The position numbers and the translations under genes were made by a program. A stretch of 64,000 nucleotides of DNA from Forficula auricularia (Eukaryota > Arthropoda > Insecta > Dermaptera > Forficulidae), in NCBI GenBank assembly GCA_024734495.1, contig JALMQS010000411.1, positions 719,725 to 783,724 of the forward strand, in the 5' to 3' direction. The notes below the pieces were generated by a model, which saw only the letters and a program-made list of their open reading frames with translations, was not told where the DNA came from and did no database searches. Shown here in pieces: positions 47,575 to 58,359 of this stretch (position 1 is the stretch's first letter; each line of letters opens with the position of its first letter).

Positions 47575-48465
47575 TAGATATAACATGCCCGCACTGGCCA
47601 TTTATTTTTTACTCAAATCGGGATATCTAGTAAGTTTTAGGTAATAGTATCTGAATTCAAGAAAACGCATATTCCTTAATATTTTTTTTATTAGTGAAAA
47701 GAACAGGAATGAGCATGTGAAAATAAATAATTTATGTGGTTTTATATATATTTTGAAGAAGAAGAAATTTGTCTAAGTAGGTATTTAGTGTTGATTTCAA
47801 ATAAGAATAAGATTCTTGACAAGATTTCTTAAAATTTACTTTAGTAATTTAACATTGCTTTAAGAACTGCGACTTGCAAATGAGTATTTGCTCTCGTCCA
47901 TAACTTATTCATAAGAGAAGGGGTGCTAGTACCGGGCAGACATATTCAATAATAATTATACGAAAATTCATAAGATTCAAATTATTGATGTGAAAGTGTT
48001 TAATTAATTTCACCCAACAACTATTGGCTAAAACATTTCCAGTGTACCATGCTATAATTTTTTGAGGTTTAATATAATGCTAAAATGTTTGTATTTCCAA
48101 TGAGGAGGGCTAATTAGATTTTGAGCTTTCTAGTTTCAGAACTTCTGGTTTCAAAATTTTATTTTTTGAAAGATTTTATTGAGATTTTTAAGGTAATGTT
48201 ATAATATAAGTATAAATGAACAATTTTTGATTTAAGCTTATTTTTAATTAGTTTTATGGGCTTCTCGAGCGTAAATAAGCTATCGCTTTTTTTTGTTATT
48301 TAATAAAAATGTGCGGGTGAGCGATTCTTTTATTATAATCTAATATCTAATCGAAGAAAATTGCTAAAAGGGTGTGGATAGAATGATCTCTCTTCCTTTA
48401 AAGCAAAGGAATTACTATAGGGTGCCAAATACAAGTCCAGACATGTTTCAGATTATTATTAGAGA
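47575..48465. other. AT-rich stretch without a supported gene
   Basis: Nothing recognised. Confidence 0.4.
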
Positions 48466-48469
48466 CTAG

Positions 48470-48830
48470 CTGCAAGGCCCGCCTTCGCCGGCCCTCTTGA
48501 TAGCCAGGGGCTTGCCCCCTGGACTCCCACACCGAAGCCCACTCAGCACCCCCACGCACCCCACCACCTCAATGTACAGACAAAACCTTAATTTAATATA
48601 TATAGATTTCATTTAAATTAGTAACCATGACGACCCCTGGACCCCCCGCCCCCGAAACCCACCCACACCACCACCCCAATGTACAGACAAAACCTTAATT
48701 TTACATATATAAATAATTTCATTTAAATTGGTAACTATGACGACTGTTTTTGTTGCGGGACGGACATACATAGATAGATAGGTTGATACAGAGGCACAAA
48801 TACACTTTAGTAGTATAGGATTAATTTCTT
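48470..48830 (+). mobile_element. CTAGCTGCAAGG-type retroposon, copy 2 (shortened, tail duplicated)
   Basis: Starts GACTAGCTGCAAGGCCCGCC. The segment from CCCCTGGACCCC through CAATGTACAGACAAAACCTT and a TATATATAG run occurs twice in tandem (ends near 48,606 and 48,712). Most of the middle found in copy 1 (43,389) is missing. It closes with TTTAGTAGTATAGGA, as in other RTE-type retroposon tails. Confidence 0.6.
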
Positions 48831-49057
48831 AATTTCTCATATTCTAGCAGCGGCCTTTTGACTCTGGGTAAGAAAATATTAAATTGAAATGAATAACAGA
48901 TTTACCTAGATATTCATCATTTAAAATTGATTAGATATGTACCTGTTAAATCTTGTATTTTTGTGATTAAATTTATTAAGAGTTGTAAATTTCTTCAAAT
49001 GACACATAATTAATTATAATTATTTATTGACCACAAACAAATAATATAAATAACTAC

Positions 49058-49095
49058 GACGTTTCGATTGGGTTATTCTGCGATCGTTCTCAAGT
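49058..49095 (-). ncRNA. Weak hammerhead-like motif
   Basis: Minus strand: CTTGAGAACGATCG...CAATCGAAACGTC. The GAAACGTC box and a short GAT/ATC stem II are present, but CUGANGA is replaced by CTTGAGAA. TAC/GTA can pair as stem I. Likely a diverged or non-functional relative. Confidence 0.25.
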
Positions 49096-49154
49096 ATGAG
49101 CTCCACAACTCCGATTTTACGTTAATTGAGCTTGCTGAGTTATTGTCCACTTAT

Positions 49155-49986
49155 ATACTAGTATATGGAGCATTCATTCCACGCCAAATCGGACTGGTTG
49201 AAAAATTTTAATTTTTGATTTCCTTCATTTTTTGTCATTTTTTAGTACCCATCAAAAAACTTTTCCTGGAAAATTTTGAAATTTTTTTGATTATCGTTTT
49301 AAAAGATATCGAATTTCGGTTTTTCGCTCATAACAATGGTCCAAATTCAAATATTTTTTTGAATTTTTTTTTTTACAAACTTTTTAGAAAAAACAAAAAC
49401 AAAAAATTGTTTAAATTGTTTTTATATGCGATTTGTTAACGATAAAAATCAATTCAAAATAACTAAAAAAAAGAGAACTCAATAGAAAAAAGTGATTTTA
49501 ACAATGGTTAATAGCGAATAAATTTTTTTCGAAATTTTCAAAAATCGAAAAAAATAGTAGTTATCATAAGACCACTATCAATATGGTTTTCAAATTTGTT
49601 TAAAGTTTAAGTTTAAAATAAAAAATTATCAAAAAACTCGGAGACTAGGTACCTACATACAGTTTCAAAAACAAGATTAAAATTTTCAAACTCAAAAATC
49701 ACATATAAAAACAATTTAAATGATTATTTTCTATTTTTTTCTAAAAAGAATGTAAAAAAACAAAAATTTCAAAAAAAAATATATTTGAATTTGGACCATT
49801 TTTGAAGAAATTATGAGTGAAAAACCGAAATTCGATATTTTATAAACTGGAGATCAAAGCAATTTGAAAATTTACCAGGAAGAATTTTTTGATGGGTACT
49901 AAAAAATGTCAAAAAATGAAGGAAATCAAAAATTAAATTTTTTCAAACTGTCAGGTTTGGTTTGGAATGTCTCATTATAAACTGGG
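49155..49986. mobile_element. Long inverted-repeat element (~830 bp)
   Basis: Left sequence including TTCATTCCACGCCAAATC, TTTTTAGTACCCATCAAAAA and TATCGAATTTCGGTTTTTCGC is complementary to the right half (GAATTTTTTGATGGGTACT, AAAACCGAAATTCGATAT). The ends resemble each other (AGTATATGGAGCATTC and AGTTTATAATGAGACATTC). It has no protein-coding content. Organisation is like the element at 24,480, but sequence is not obviously shared. Confidence 0.65.
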
Positions 49987-50339
49987 GGTATGTTAAAGTC
50001 AGAAACTTAGGTCACTAACGAGATCAGTAACCCTTATGTCGGATTGAGTATTAGATGATGATAAATCCATTAAGTGAAAAATATTGACAAATTAATAATA
50101 AAAACATTCATAATTGATTTATCAAGATTCCCGTATGGAAATAAATAGATTTTCGAAATATGTTTTTTTTTTATATATTTGTTGAAAATATATTCAAAAT
50201 ATAAAATTTTTGTGTTAAATTTATATAAAATTTATACTAGAGCAACATAAAAATAATTTTATTTTAGGAATATATAGAAAACATAAATTTTATATAAATT
50301 TAACAGAAACATTTTATATATTTAATGTTTTCAAAAATA

Positions 50340-50835
50340 TATCATCATCATTGAGTATCATCATTGAGTATACAGTCCTAAGACTGGTTTGATGCAACAA
50401 TCCGTCTCCACTCGACTCTGTCCCCCGCCAGCTGTTGGACCTCTCTAAATGTCTGGCATCCCATATCCCCAATTATTTGGTTGAAATATTCTAATCTGGG
50501 TCTTCCCCTTTTCTTTCCCACCTCCCCCTCCAAGATATCCCTAAGCAGTCCCCCATGTCTCAGTGTGTGCCCCATCATCTGACCTTTTCTCTTCTTCAGA
50601 CTCTTCCACAAGGTTCTTCTTTCTCCGATTCTTCAAAGAACCTCTTCATTTGTAATTTTATCCATCAATTTGATTTTCATCATTCTTCTGTAGCACCACA
50701 TTTCGAAAGCATCTAATCTCTTTCTCTCCTCTTCTCTAATTGTTCAGGTTTCACACCCGTACATGGCTATATGCTCCATACATATGTCTTCAATAGCAAC
50801 TTCCTGTTTTCTAAGCTGATTGAGGAGGAGCATAG
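50340..50835 (-). pseudogene. Non-LTR retrotransposon 3' fragment, cut by copia
   Basis: Same LINE as 45,090-45,710, in opposite orientation. The terminal part is better preserved: LWKSLKKRKGQMMGHTLRHG, LEGEVGKKRGRPRLEYFNQ and VEWRRIVASNQS with its stop at 50,378, followed by an ATGATG tail. Its 5' side ends abruptly at the copia left LTR (50,836), within a GAGGAGGAGCATA motif that continues differently in the intact copy. Confidence 0.8.
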
Positions 50836-51057
50836 TGTTAATATTTAGAATAAAACGCTTTAGAATAAAACGCAGATTCCTTATTTATATATTTATTATT
50901 AATTACAATTATATTACAGCGATACTAAGATCTCCACAACAAGATGAGCACTAGAACACTTCTCATTCCGTCACAACAACTTAACAAAACTAAATCCTCT
51001 AGGTCACAGACCTAAATAAAGAGAGCGGTATATCGAAATACATTTATTATTTCAACA
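50836..51057 (-). repeat. Copia 3' LTR (left)
   Basis: 222 bp, bounded by TGTTAAT and TTCAACA (TG...CA form). It differs from the other LTR by one substitution near the edge and by a 15-bp tandem duplication of TTAGAATAAAACGCT-like sequence at 50,842-50,872. It should carry the polyadenylation region of the element. Confidence 0.9.
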
Positions 51058-51075
51058 CCCTCTCTTAACACTCTC
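51058..51075 (-). other. Copia polypurine tract
   Basis: Read on the minus strand, GTTAAGAGAGGG abuts the 3' LTR, as expected for the plus-strand DNA primer. Confidence 0.75.
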
Positions 51076-51357
51076 TTTATTTTCATTAAAACATATAATG
51101 ATTAAATTCTAAATATAATACATATAATGATAAAAACAATAAAGTAAAAATTAATTAAAATACAACAAATAATAATGGAGCTTAATAATAACAAAAAAAA
51201 AAAAAATACTTCATGTGCTCACCCTCTCTGGAATAAATGATACATTAAACCGAAATATATATATATAAATGAAATTTAACTTGAAACATAGTAACTAATA
51301 AATTTTAATATATGCCCAGTGTCCACCCTCTCTGAATCAAATGAGTTTACATAGATT

Positions 51358-52647
51358 TTAAGGAGAAAGTTTACATAGACCTAATTTTGAACATAAATAT
51401 TCAAATTTACATTTTACTAATCCCTTAGTGAATATATCGGCCTCTTGATTATTTGATTCAATATATTCCAATCTAATGGAACCTTCCTTCAATTTATCGC
51501 AGACAAAATGGTATTTAAGGTCTATATGTTTTACTCTTTTATTATTTTCAGGTGTTTTTATTAAGGAAATGCATCCCTGATTGTCCTCGTAAATTAAGAT
51601 CTCTTGAGTTTTCATGTTGAAATCAAGCAAGATTTTCTGAGTCCATAGACTTTCTTGTACTGAATTACATAGTGCTATAAGTTCTGCTTCAGTGCTTGAT
51701 AGAGCAATACAGTTTTGTTTTTTAGTTCCCCACGAGATAATATTACCAAACACCTTAATACAATATCCACTTACCGATTTTCTATCGTGAATATCCCCAC
51801 CCCAATCGGCATCTACAAAACAAGATAATGGCTGTTCAATAGATTGCCTGTGATAAATTAAATTTAGGTCCATTGTACCCTTTAAATATCTTAGGACTCT
51901 TTTTAAATAAGTCCACACATCCTGATTATTTTTATCTTGATATCGACAAAAATAATTAAGCGCATAACTTATATCAGGCCTAGTTCCCAGCATTAAATAC
52001 ATTAAACATCCAATTAATTCTTTCACCGGTTTATCTGCAACAGAACTTCTTGGTGTCAATTGTAGTTTAGGGTCAATGGGTGTAGAACAGGGGTTACATG
52101 ATGCCATATTGAACCTCTTTAGTAAACTTAAAATATATGTTCTTTGGTTAATTTTCAAAATTCCATTACTTCTGTCATAGTTTATTTCTAGACCCAAAAA
52201 ATTATTTAATTCTCCCTTATCTTTCAAGTCAAACTCACTGGATAACATTTCTTTATATTTTTTAATTATTTCTAAATTTGGGCCACAAATAATTATATCA
52301 TCAACGTAAATTAAAATATAAATTGAATACTCATTAGTATTTTTAAAATACAAACAATAATCATTTTCGGACCTGGAAAATTCTAATTTTAACAAAAGGT
52401 TATTAATTTTATCATTCCAGCATTTTGCTGCTTGTTTTAAACCGTATAATGACTTATTTAATTTTAAAACATACTTTTCTTCACACGTGATTCCTTTTGG
52501 AGGTGTTATATATACGGGTTCACTAAGTTCGCCATTCAGAAACGCAGACTTTACATCAAGCTGTGAAAAAAAAATTTTTTTGGTTACCAACAGAAAGTAG
52601 TGTTCGAATTGTAGATAATCTTGCGACAGGAGAATATATATTATCAA
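51358..52647 (-). pseudogene. Copia pol, part 3: reverse transcriptase and RNase H
   Basis: Shows QLDVKSAFLNGEL, LNKSLYGLKQA, the catalytic LIYVDDIIICG, LKDKGELNNFLGLEI, then the RNase H motifs DADWGGD, ALSSTEAELIAL and KHIDLKYHFVCD, ending with a natural stop. The first ~30 residues of the open frame (before SQLDVK) are not part of the protein; they are the out-of-frame end of part 2. It would copy element RNA into DNA inside virus-like particles. It is listed as a pseudogene because the preceding frame is shifted; each motif is itself intact. Confidence 0.85.
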
Positions 52648-53536
52648 AATCGAAATTCTTTTGCAAGAATCCTCTCGCGACTAACCTAGCTTTATATCTA
52701 TCTTCTACGCTCCCCTCTAAAGGTTTATAAGAAAAAACCCATTTTGTATCAATAATTTCGACATTTTCAGGTTTAAGAATTTTTTCCCAAGTTTGATTTT
52801 TCTTTATGGAATCTATTTCTTTCTCTATGGCCTTTAGCCACAAATCTTTATCTTCTCTATTATTTATGGATTCAAATTCAGTTGGCACTTGATCAACATA
52901 TGACATAGCATCAAATGCCATATACATTTCAAAATCATTAAATTTCTCTGGTAATTTTGGATTCCGTTTAGGCCTAGTATTATAACTTATATCATTACTT
53001 AAATTATTTAGGTTTTCCTCATTACTCTCGTTTACATTATTTTCGCTTCCCTGTTCATTACTTTCATTATAAATTTCATTACTTTCATTATAAATTTCAA
53101 GAAGCTCCCCACTATTAATTTTATGGTCATTAAAATAGAAATTATTTTCATCAAATGAAACATTTCTAGATGATATAATTTTTCTGTCTTCGATATTCCA
53201 TAAACGATAGCCTCCCGGAGCATAGCCTAACATAATACATTTATTTGTTTTCTTATCAAATTTGTTTCTGAATGCATTTGGAATATGTGCATAAGCGGTG
53301 CAACCAAAAACTCTTAGATTACTAACGTTAGGCTTTCTTCCAGACCAAATCTCGGCTGGCGTTGTATCGTTTAAATTTGAACACGGGCTTCTATTAATTA
53401 GATAAGTTGCGTTTAAAATGGCTTCATCCCAAAATATTTTTGGAACGCCTGATTCATTCAACATAGTCCTAGCTTTTTCTACTACTGTTCTATTAAACCT
53501 CTCAGATTTCCCATTTTGTTGGGGTGTATACGGCAT
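52556..53536 (-). pseudogene. Copia pol, part 2: integrase C-terminus and start of reverse transcriptase
   Basis: Opens in the integrase core with TPQQNGKSERFNRT, which carries the last acidic residue of the DDE triad, and continues with FWDEAILNATYLINRSP and LRVFGCTAYAH. A low-complexity acidic and Asn-rich linker with a repeated IYNESNE follows, then TKWVFSYK and YKARLVARGF from the start of the reverse transcriptase. It stops shortly after STIRTLLSVGNQ at the A/T homopolymer. Confidence 0.85.
52566..52581 (-). other. Frame break 2 in copia pol
   Basis: An A9T7 tract on the plus strand (T run then A run in the sense direction) is the point at which the conserved reverse transcriptase motif passes from one frame to another. 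A one-base length difference would explain it. Confidence 0.7.
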
Positions 53537-55359
53537 TGTGTAATTAATAATTGTCCCATTTTCTTTGCAGAAATTTTTAAAATTATTTGAAATATATTCC
53601 CCCCATTATCACAAATTAACATTCCAACTTTTCTCTGGAACTTAGTTTGCACGATATTTATATATTCTTTAAAATAATCGATGACTTGACTTTTTTCTTT
53701 TAAAATATAAACATAAGTGAAATGAGAAAAGTCATCTATGAAAGTGACAAAATAGTTTCCTCCGAGATTAGAGTTGGGTTTTATTGGTCCGCATACATCT
53801 GAATGGATGATTTCTAGAATATTTTTACTGTGAGTTCTTGTTCCGAATGGCAAAATACTCATTTTACCATTTACACATGGTTCACAAAAATTAGGTTTGC
53901 TGAATTTAAAACTTTCTATGCCATCAACCATTCTTTTATTTTTCAATTTTTCTAAGCCTGAAAATCCAATGTGCCCGAATCTACGATGCCAAAGATTTGT
54001 TTCATTTTCCGTTTGATTAAGTTGACATTCTTTATTATTTAATTGAAATTTAATTTTGTACAAATTTTCCCTTATTCCGATACCAATTAATCTTTCATTA
54101 TTATATATTTTTGTCTCTCCGTTTTTAAAAGTTATTGTCATTCCTGCCATATCCAATTTTTTAACTGATAGTAAATTTTTTCTTAAATTAGGAACATATA
54201 ATACGTTTTTCATAATATAATTTACGCCATTTATACTTTTAATTAAAATATTTCCTACACCTAAAGCAGTTAAATAATCTCCATCTTTTGCAATAGCAAT
54301 TTTTAAAGGATCTTTTAAAATCATCATGTCTGAAAAATATGCTTTATTATTAACTAAGTGGTCGGTACAACCTGAATCTATACAAAATAATATCTCACCA
54401 TCTCGTTCAAACATTGGTTCCTCTTGAAATGTGTTAAGTGTTTCTGGTTCCTCTTCTTGTTCCATAAAATCAGTTTGATATTCATTTTCTTGGTGCTGGA
54501 ATGATCCGCGGCTGGGGCCTTGCTGCCATTGTAATCCTCCTGGATTATATCTTTGTTGCCGGTATGTAGGTTGATTGCTACCTCGTTGAAATCGGCCACG
54601 TGATCTTGGATTATATCCTTGTTGGATTGGAAGTTGATGCTGAAGATTTCTCCCTCTTTGGCCGACGCCTCGATTGCTTCCTTGATTTTGGCAAAATCTT
54701 AGAATATGACCCTGGATTCCACATCCATAGCATATTATCGGTCTCCTACTTGATATCATAGCTGCGTTATTGATACCTGTGCTTGTTGCATCCTGAGGAG
54801 AAGTATTTATTCCCGAATCGGTATTCGATCGTTTCTCCTCGATGAGCAATCTCGCTGTTAAGTTGAGAATATTTTTATTTTCGGCATTCACGGATTCCCA
54901 TGCAGAAATGAAAAATCGATATTTATTTGGTAATGAAGAAAGAATTTTCGTCATTACCATCTGATCAGATATTTCTTGATCCTGTTTTGCCATTTGGTCA
55001 GCCATATTCTCAATTTCACAAATATGATGACTTATTCCTTTATCAGCATACTTGTAATCAAAGAATCTTACCTGCAAGAGATATGCGGAGAGATCAGATT
55101 TTTGATCAAAAAGCACATGGAGCTTTTTCCACATCTCTGCTGCAGATTTGCATCTCATTATATGCTTAATGAGTTTTTCATCCACCATAGAGACGATGCA
55201 GGCTTGAGTTTTCGTGTCATTTTTGTCGAGCGTTTCGTGCGTTTCTAGGGCATTCGTGTACCCTCTGTTTTTTAAATTCACCTGCATTTGAAATTTCCAT
55301 TCTTCCCAATTATCTTGGCCTCTCAATTTTCCAAAGGCAAATTCTTGGAATCGATCCAT
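53482..55359 (-). pseudogene. Copia gag-pol, part 1: Gag, protease, integrase N-terminus
   Basis: 625 codons from an ATG preceded by a poly-A tract (sense). Residues 1-200 form the copia-type Gag; residues 210-223 are the zinc knuckle CYGCGIQGHILRFC. A Gly/Gln/Arg-rich stretch follows. The aspartic protease motif CIDSGCTDHLV is at about 326-336. The integrase zinc region has WHRRFGH and CEPC (457-495), and the integrase core has HSDVCGP (519 on), FIDDFSH (540) and CDNGG (583). After residue ~587 the frame is shifted relative to the family and the last ~38 residues are unrelated. Gag forms the particle, protease processes the polyprotein and integrase inserts the DNA copy. Confidence 0.9.
53599..53604 (-). 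other. Frame break 1 in copia pol
   Basis: A run of six C (six G in sense) follows the integrase CDNGG motif. Downstream of it the conserved integrase sequence is in a different frame, consistent with a one-base length difference in the run. Confidence 0.7.
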
Positions 55360-55466
55360 TTTTTTTTTTTTTTTTTTTTCAAATATTTAATACACTTTCT
55401 CACTTACTCAAAACAAACAAACAAATGAAAACAAATTAAAATCAATGCGCACTGGTTCATGTGTGT

Positions 55467-55480
55467 CTGGGCCCATAACC
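55467..55480 (-). other. Copia primer-binding site (initiator tRNA-Met)
   Basis: GGTTATGGGCCCAG on the minus strand directly follows the 5' LTR. This is the copia-class site, complementary to an internal part of initiator tRNA(Met), which primes from a cleaved half-tRNA and not the 3' end. Confidence 0.85.
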
Positions 55481-55687
55481 TGTTAATGTTTAGAATAAAA
55501 CGCAGATTCCTTATTTATATATTTATTATTAATTACAATTATATTACAGCGATACTAAGATCTCCACAACAAGATGAGCACTAGAACACTTCTCATTCCG
55601 TCACAACAACTTAACAAAACTAAATCCTCTAGGTCACAGACCTAAATAAAGAGAGCGGTATATCGAAATACATTTATTATTTCAACA
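55481..55687 (-). repeat. Copia 5' LTR (right)
   Basis: 207 bp. By eye identical to the left LTR over the body (CAGATTCC... to ...TTCAACA) apart from one substitution and the 15-bp duplication in the left copy. It should hold the promoter of the element. Confidence 0.9.
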
Positions 55688-55843
55688 CAACTTCATTTCA
55701 AATCTAGTGGGAGAATAATTATGTAAAAAATTTACCATAAGGTTATTAATTTTCAATCTAACCTGATTTCGACTTACTTCCGGAACTACTCTTTTAAGAT
55801 GTTTTTCGGTTTCACATATCAAATTTAAATAAATTTTTATAGA

Positions 55844-55876
55844 CTGAAGATGGCATTGAGTTAATGCCGAAACGTC
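55844..55876 (+). ncRNA. Hammerhead-like motif
   Basis: CTGAAGAT, perfect 6-bp stem II GGCATT/AATGCC with loop GAGTT, GAAACGTC. Flanks AGA/TCT give a 3-bp stem I. The CUGANGA box is exact (N=A), with one extra base before stem II. It is a single copy next to copia, in a sequence not otherwise repeated here. Confidence 0.5.
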
Positions 55877-55879
55877 TCT

Positions 55880-56545
55880 TGTTTCAAATAAAATTAAATT
55901 ATAAACCCTGATGAAATTTTTTTATTGAAAAAAAGAAAAAATAACCATCATTCTATAAGGACTCGATCTTCCTACTGTGATTCAAAAAGCCTTGTTCCTG
56001 AATATAAAAATATTATAAGAATCAAATAATTACTATTCTTGAATTTTGATTATAATTTTAATTTATAGATATTGTTAAGGTTCAATATGTATTAATATAT
56101 ATGTAAACTGTGTATGTAAACTGAGCCAAATAATTAAATAAATAATTAATAATAATAATAATAATAAAATTCCATATGCTTAGAAATCTACGCATCCAGG
56201 GTAGACAAAGTAAGTTATTAAATAAATTAACTCCAGATGGAAATTTAAAATAATTAAAAGTTAATTTTTAATCAATATGATAAAAAAAATAAAAGTCATG
56301 AAGTTTTATGAGCCTAAGTTAAGCGATATAAATAAAAAAATGAAATCAAAATCGGATCTGCGTAGTTTTCTACGCAAGGATCAGACTAGAGAAAACTTAG
56401 AATTGAATTTATTGAGATTAATTAGTTTTCTCACATTGGGAATTTAAAATGGGAGTTATATTAATATAAATTATTCTATTTCTTAAATGAATCGACCAAT
56501 ATGAGCCGTTTATTTTGAAAGTGACCTAAGTTCAATTTTGAAAAA
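55880..56545. other. AT-rich stretch without a supported gene
   Basis: An AAT trinucleotide run lies near 56,148-56,168. Nothing else recognised. Confidence 0.4.
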
Positions 56546-56549
56546 AAAA

Positions 56550-57005
56550 TATTAATGCCAGTTTTACTTAGGCATAGATGTCTACTTTTCATGTTTATAA
56601 TACCCCAGTCAATGGAGTACAATACCCTCATGAATTTGTCAAAATATATACGTAAAAATAATTATTTGTAAAAATATAAATATCTCGAAATAACAACATT
56701 CTTTTGAAAAATATCATTTATTCAATTATTTTTTATACATACACTATATAATTCGATTATTTATACTTATACATATCATATTCAAAAGTTTTCTTGAAGA
56801 TGATCAGTGTTTCGAAAAATATAGTTTTTTCGATGTTCACTTATTAGAGCTTTTTGTAAACCAAATTGCCATGGTTTTGCCCAATTTCTTTTATCAAAAT
56901 AGTTTCAGGCGTTTTTTAGATATTTAGAAAAAAGAAGCAAAAAACACTTTATTCATGCACGATTACAATACTTGACCATACCCTGTATGGTAAAGTAAAA
57001 AGAAG
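56550..57005 (+). repeat. Dispersed repeat family C, copy 2
   Basis: Shares TTTACTTAGGCATAGATGTC with 38,760 and, from TTTTTTCGATGTTCACTTAT to CTTGACCATACCCTGTAT, matches 61,770-61,948. Confidence 0.6.
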
Positions 57006-57176
57006 AAAAAAATGAATTTATTAATTGTGGAGGTGGATGTGGGGGTCCGGGGTGTGGCGAAGTGCGGGATTTCAGGGGCAGGGGGAGGGGCTTGTACTAT
57101 TTATACCTTATACCTTGTACCTATTTGTATTTTTATCAGAATTTTAAATTAAAATAATATTAATATATAGCTTTTA

Positions 57177-57362
57177 TGGGGGTCAGATAGGCTAGGCGGT
57201 AGCGTGACAGCGAGCTAACCAGGGGACCCGGGTTCGAATCCGACTCGAGGCATCCAGCTAAAATCTGACCCCGGGGGTAGAGACAAATTTTAAAAAAATA
57301 ATAACTAGTATCGTAATTAGGCTTATGGCTAGAAAGGCCGAAAAGCCAAAAAAAAAAAAAAA
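57177..57362 (+). mobile_element. tRNA-derived SINE (copy 3, third family)
   Basis: Head with TCAGATAGGCTAGGCGGTAG and a clear B box GGGTTCGAATCCGACTC; short body; poly-A tail. Perfect 15-bp duplication AATATATAGCTTTTA at 57,162-57,176 and 57,363-57,377. Sequence differs from the two SINEs upstream. Confidence 0.9.
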
Positions 57363-57419
57363 AATATATAGCTTTTAACTGAAGCAAAAAGTTACCGAGC
57401 ATCGGTCGGTACTATATAA

Positions 57420-58190
57420 TTATGTGAGTATTTATTGATATAAAAATATCGGAATGAAAAATTAAACATTCATTTTTTGAGCTCTTATCCACTATATTTA
57501 TTAAATCACAAGAGCAGGAACATACTCATATATTTTTTTCGGGAGAAAGCTTCAAAGTAAAAAAAATGTATTAATTGTGTCCATTGGTATAAATAAATTG
57601 GAATAAAAACTTTTTTAAATAAAATTTTAAGCATATTTTATTTTAGATTTTTATTAAATTACTTTTACATTTAGTGTAAAACTGTGAGTTTCTGGGAGCC
57701 CCCCCCCCCACCGGCTGGTAGGCCCCAAATACTTTTTCTATGTATAGGTCCCCTGGGTACGTCGCTGCCCCTAGTATACCATATATAGTATGATTGTGAG
57801 TTCTAGTCCGAGCGTTAAGTGAGTGAGAGAGTAAGAATTCTATCTAAATAAATATTATTTTAAAAATTACAAATGGCTTTATTAAATATCCATCAAATAA
57901 GGATCATCTTTAGATTTTAACCACCAAAGATAATATATGACTCGAAAGCCTATTTGCTTATTGTAAGTAAAATAATTATATTTTACAATTCGAATTTTAC
58001 TTTTCTGTCTGTTGAAATTAACGAAAATGTTTTCTAAATATTAATATGATTTGTTAAATACAATAACATCTCTCGGGTGATTTTGTGTATGTGCTTGAAA
58101 ATATGTTACTGGTATAATTATATTTTATTTTGTAATTATATGGAAAATTAAGCATTCATTTTTGAGCTCTTAGCCTAAATTTTATTAAAG
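57420..58190 (+). repeat. Dispersed repeat family D, copy 1
   Basis: The segment from ATTACAAATGGCTTTATTAA through TTTTGTGTATGTGCTTGAAA to CATTTTTGAGCTCTTA is matched at 63,320-63,740. An internal part (TTTTATTTTAGATTTTTATT to GGTCCCCTGGGTACGTCGCT) recurs at 58,465-58,590. No coding sequence. Confidence 0.65.
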
Positions 58191-58191
58191 C

Positions 58192-58356
58192 CGAGGGGTG
58201 AACCGCGATTGGAATTAGGTGTACACCGTCTTTGGAATTATGTGGAATTATTTTGGAATTCATTATATAATGCCCCTTCATCTATTGTCTTCTACTTGGA
58301 AATGAAAGTGGAAGTGGAAGTAGGTGTACACGATATTAGGTCGCGGTTCACCCCTC
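58192..58356 (-). mobile_element. 165-bp TIR MITE, copy 2
   Basis: Same length as 19,922-20,086 and in reverse orientation. ATTAAAG occurs on both sides (58,184-58,190 and 58,357-58,363), with one extra C before the left terminus, so the target duplication is 7-8 bp. Confidence 0.8.
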
Positions 58357-58359
58357 GAT

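Larger units (their letters stand above)
50836..55687 (-). mobile_element. Ty1/copia LTR retrotransposon, nearly complete
   Basis: About 4.85 kb with two LTRs, primer-binding site, polypurine tract and gag-pol in the copia order (Gag, protease, integrase, reverse transcriptase, RNase H), transcribed leftward. The LTRs are almost identical, implying a recent insertion. The coding frame is broken twice, both times in homopolymers. I find no matching 5-bp duplication at the outer borders (CATAG before, CAACT after), so the element may have been reshuffled at one end. Confidence 0.9.

Noticed and set aside
54927..55248. Plus-strand frames over copia gag
   Set aside because: Antisense shadows of the minus-strand gag; no independent motif.
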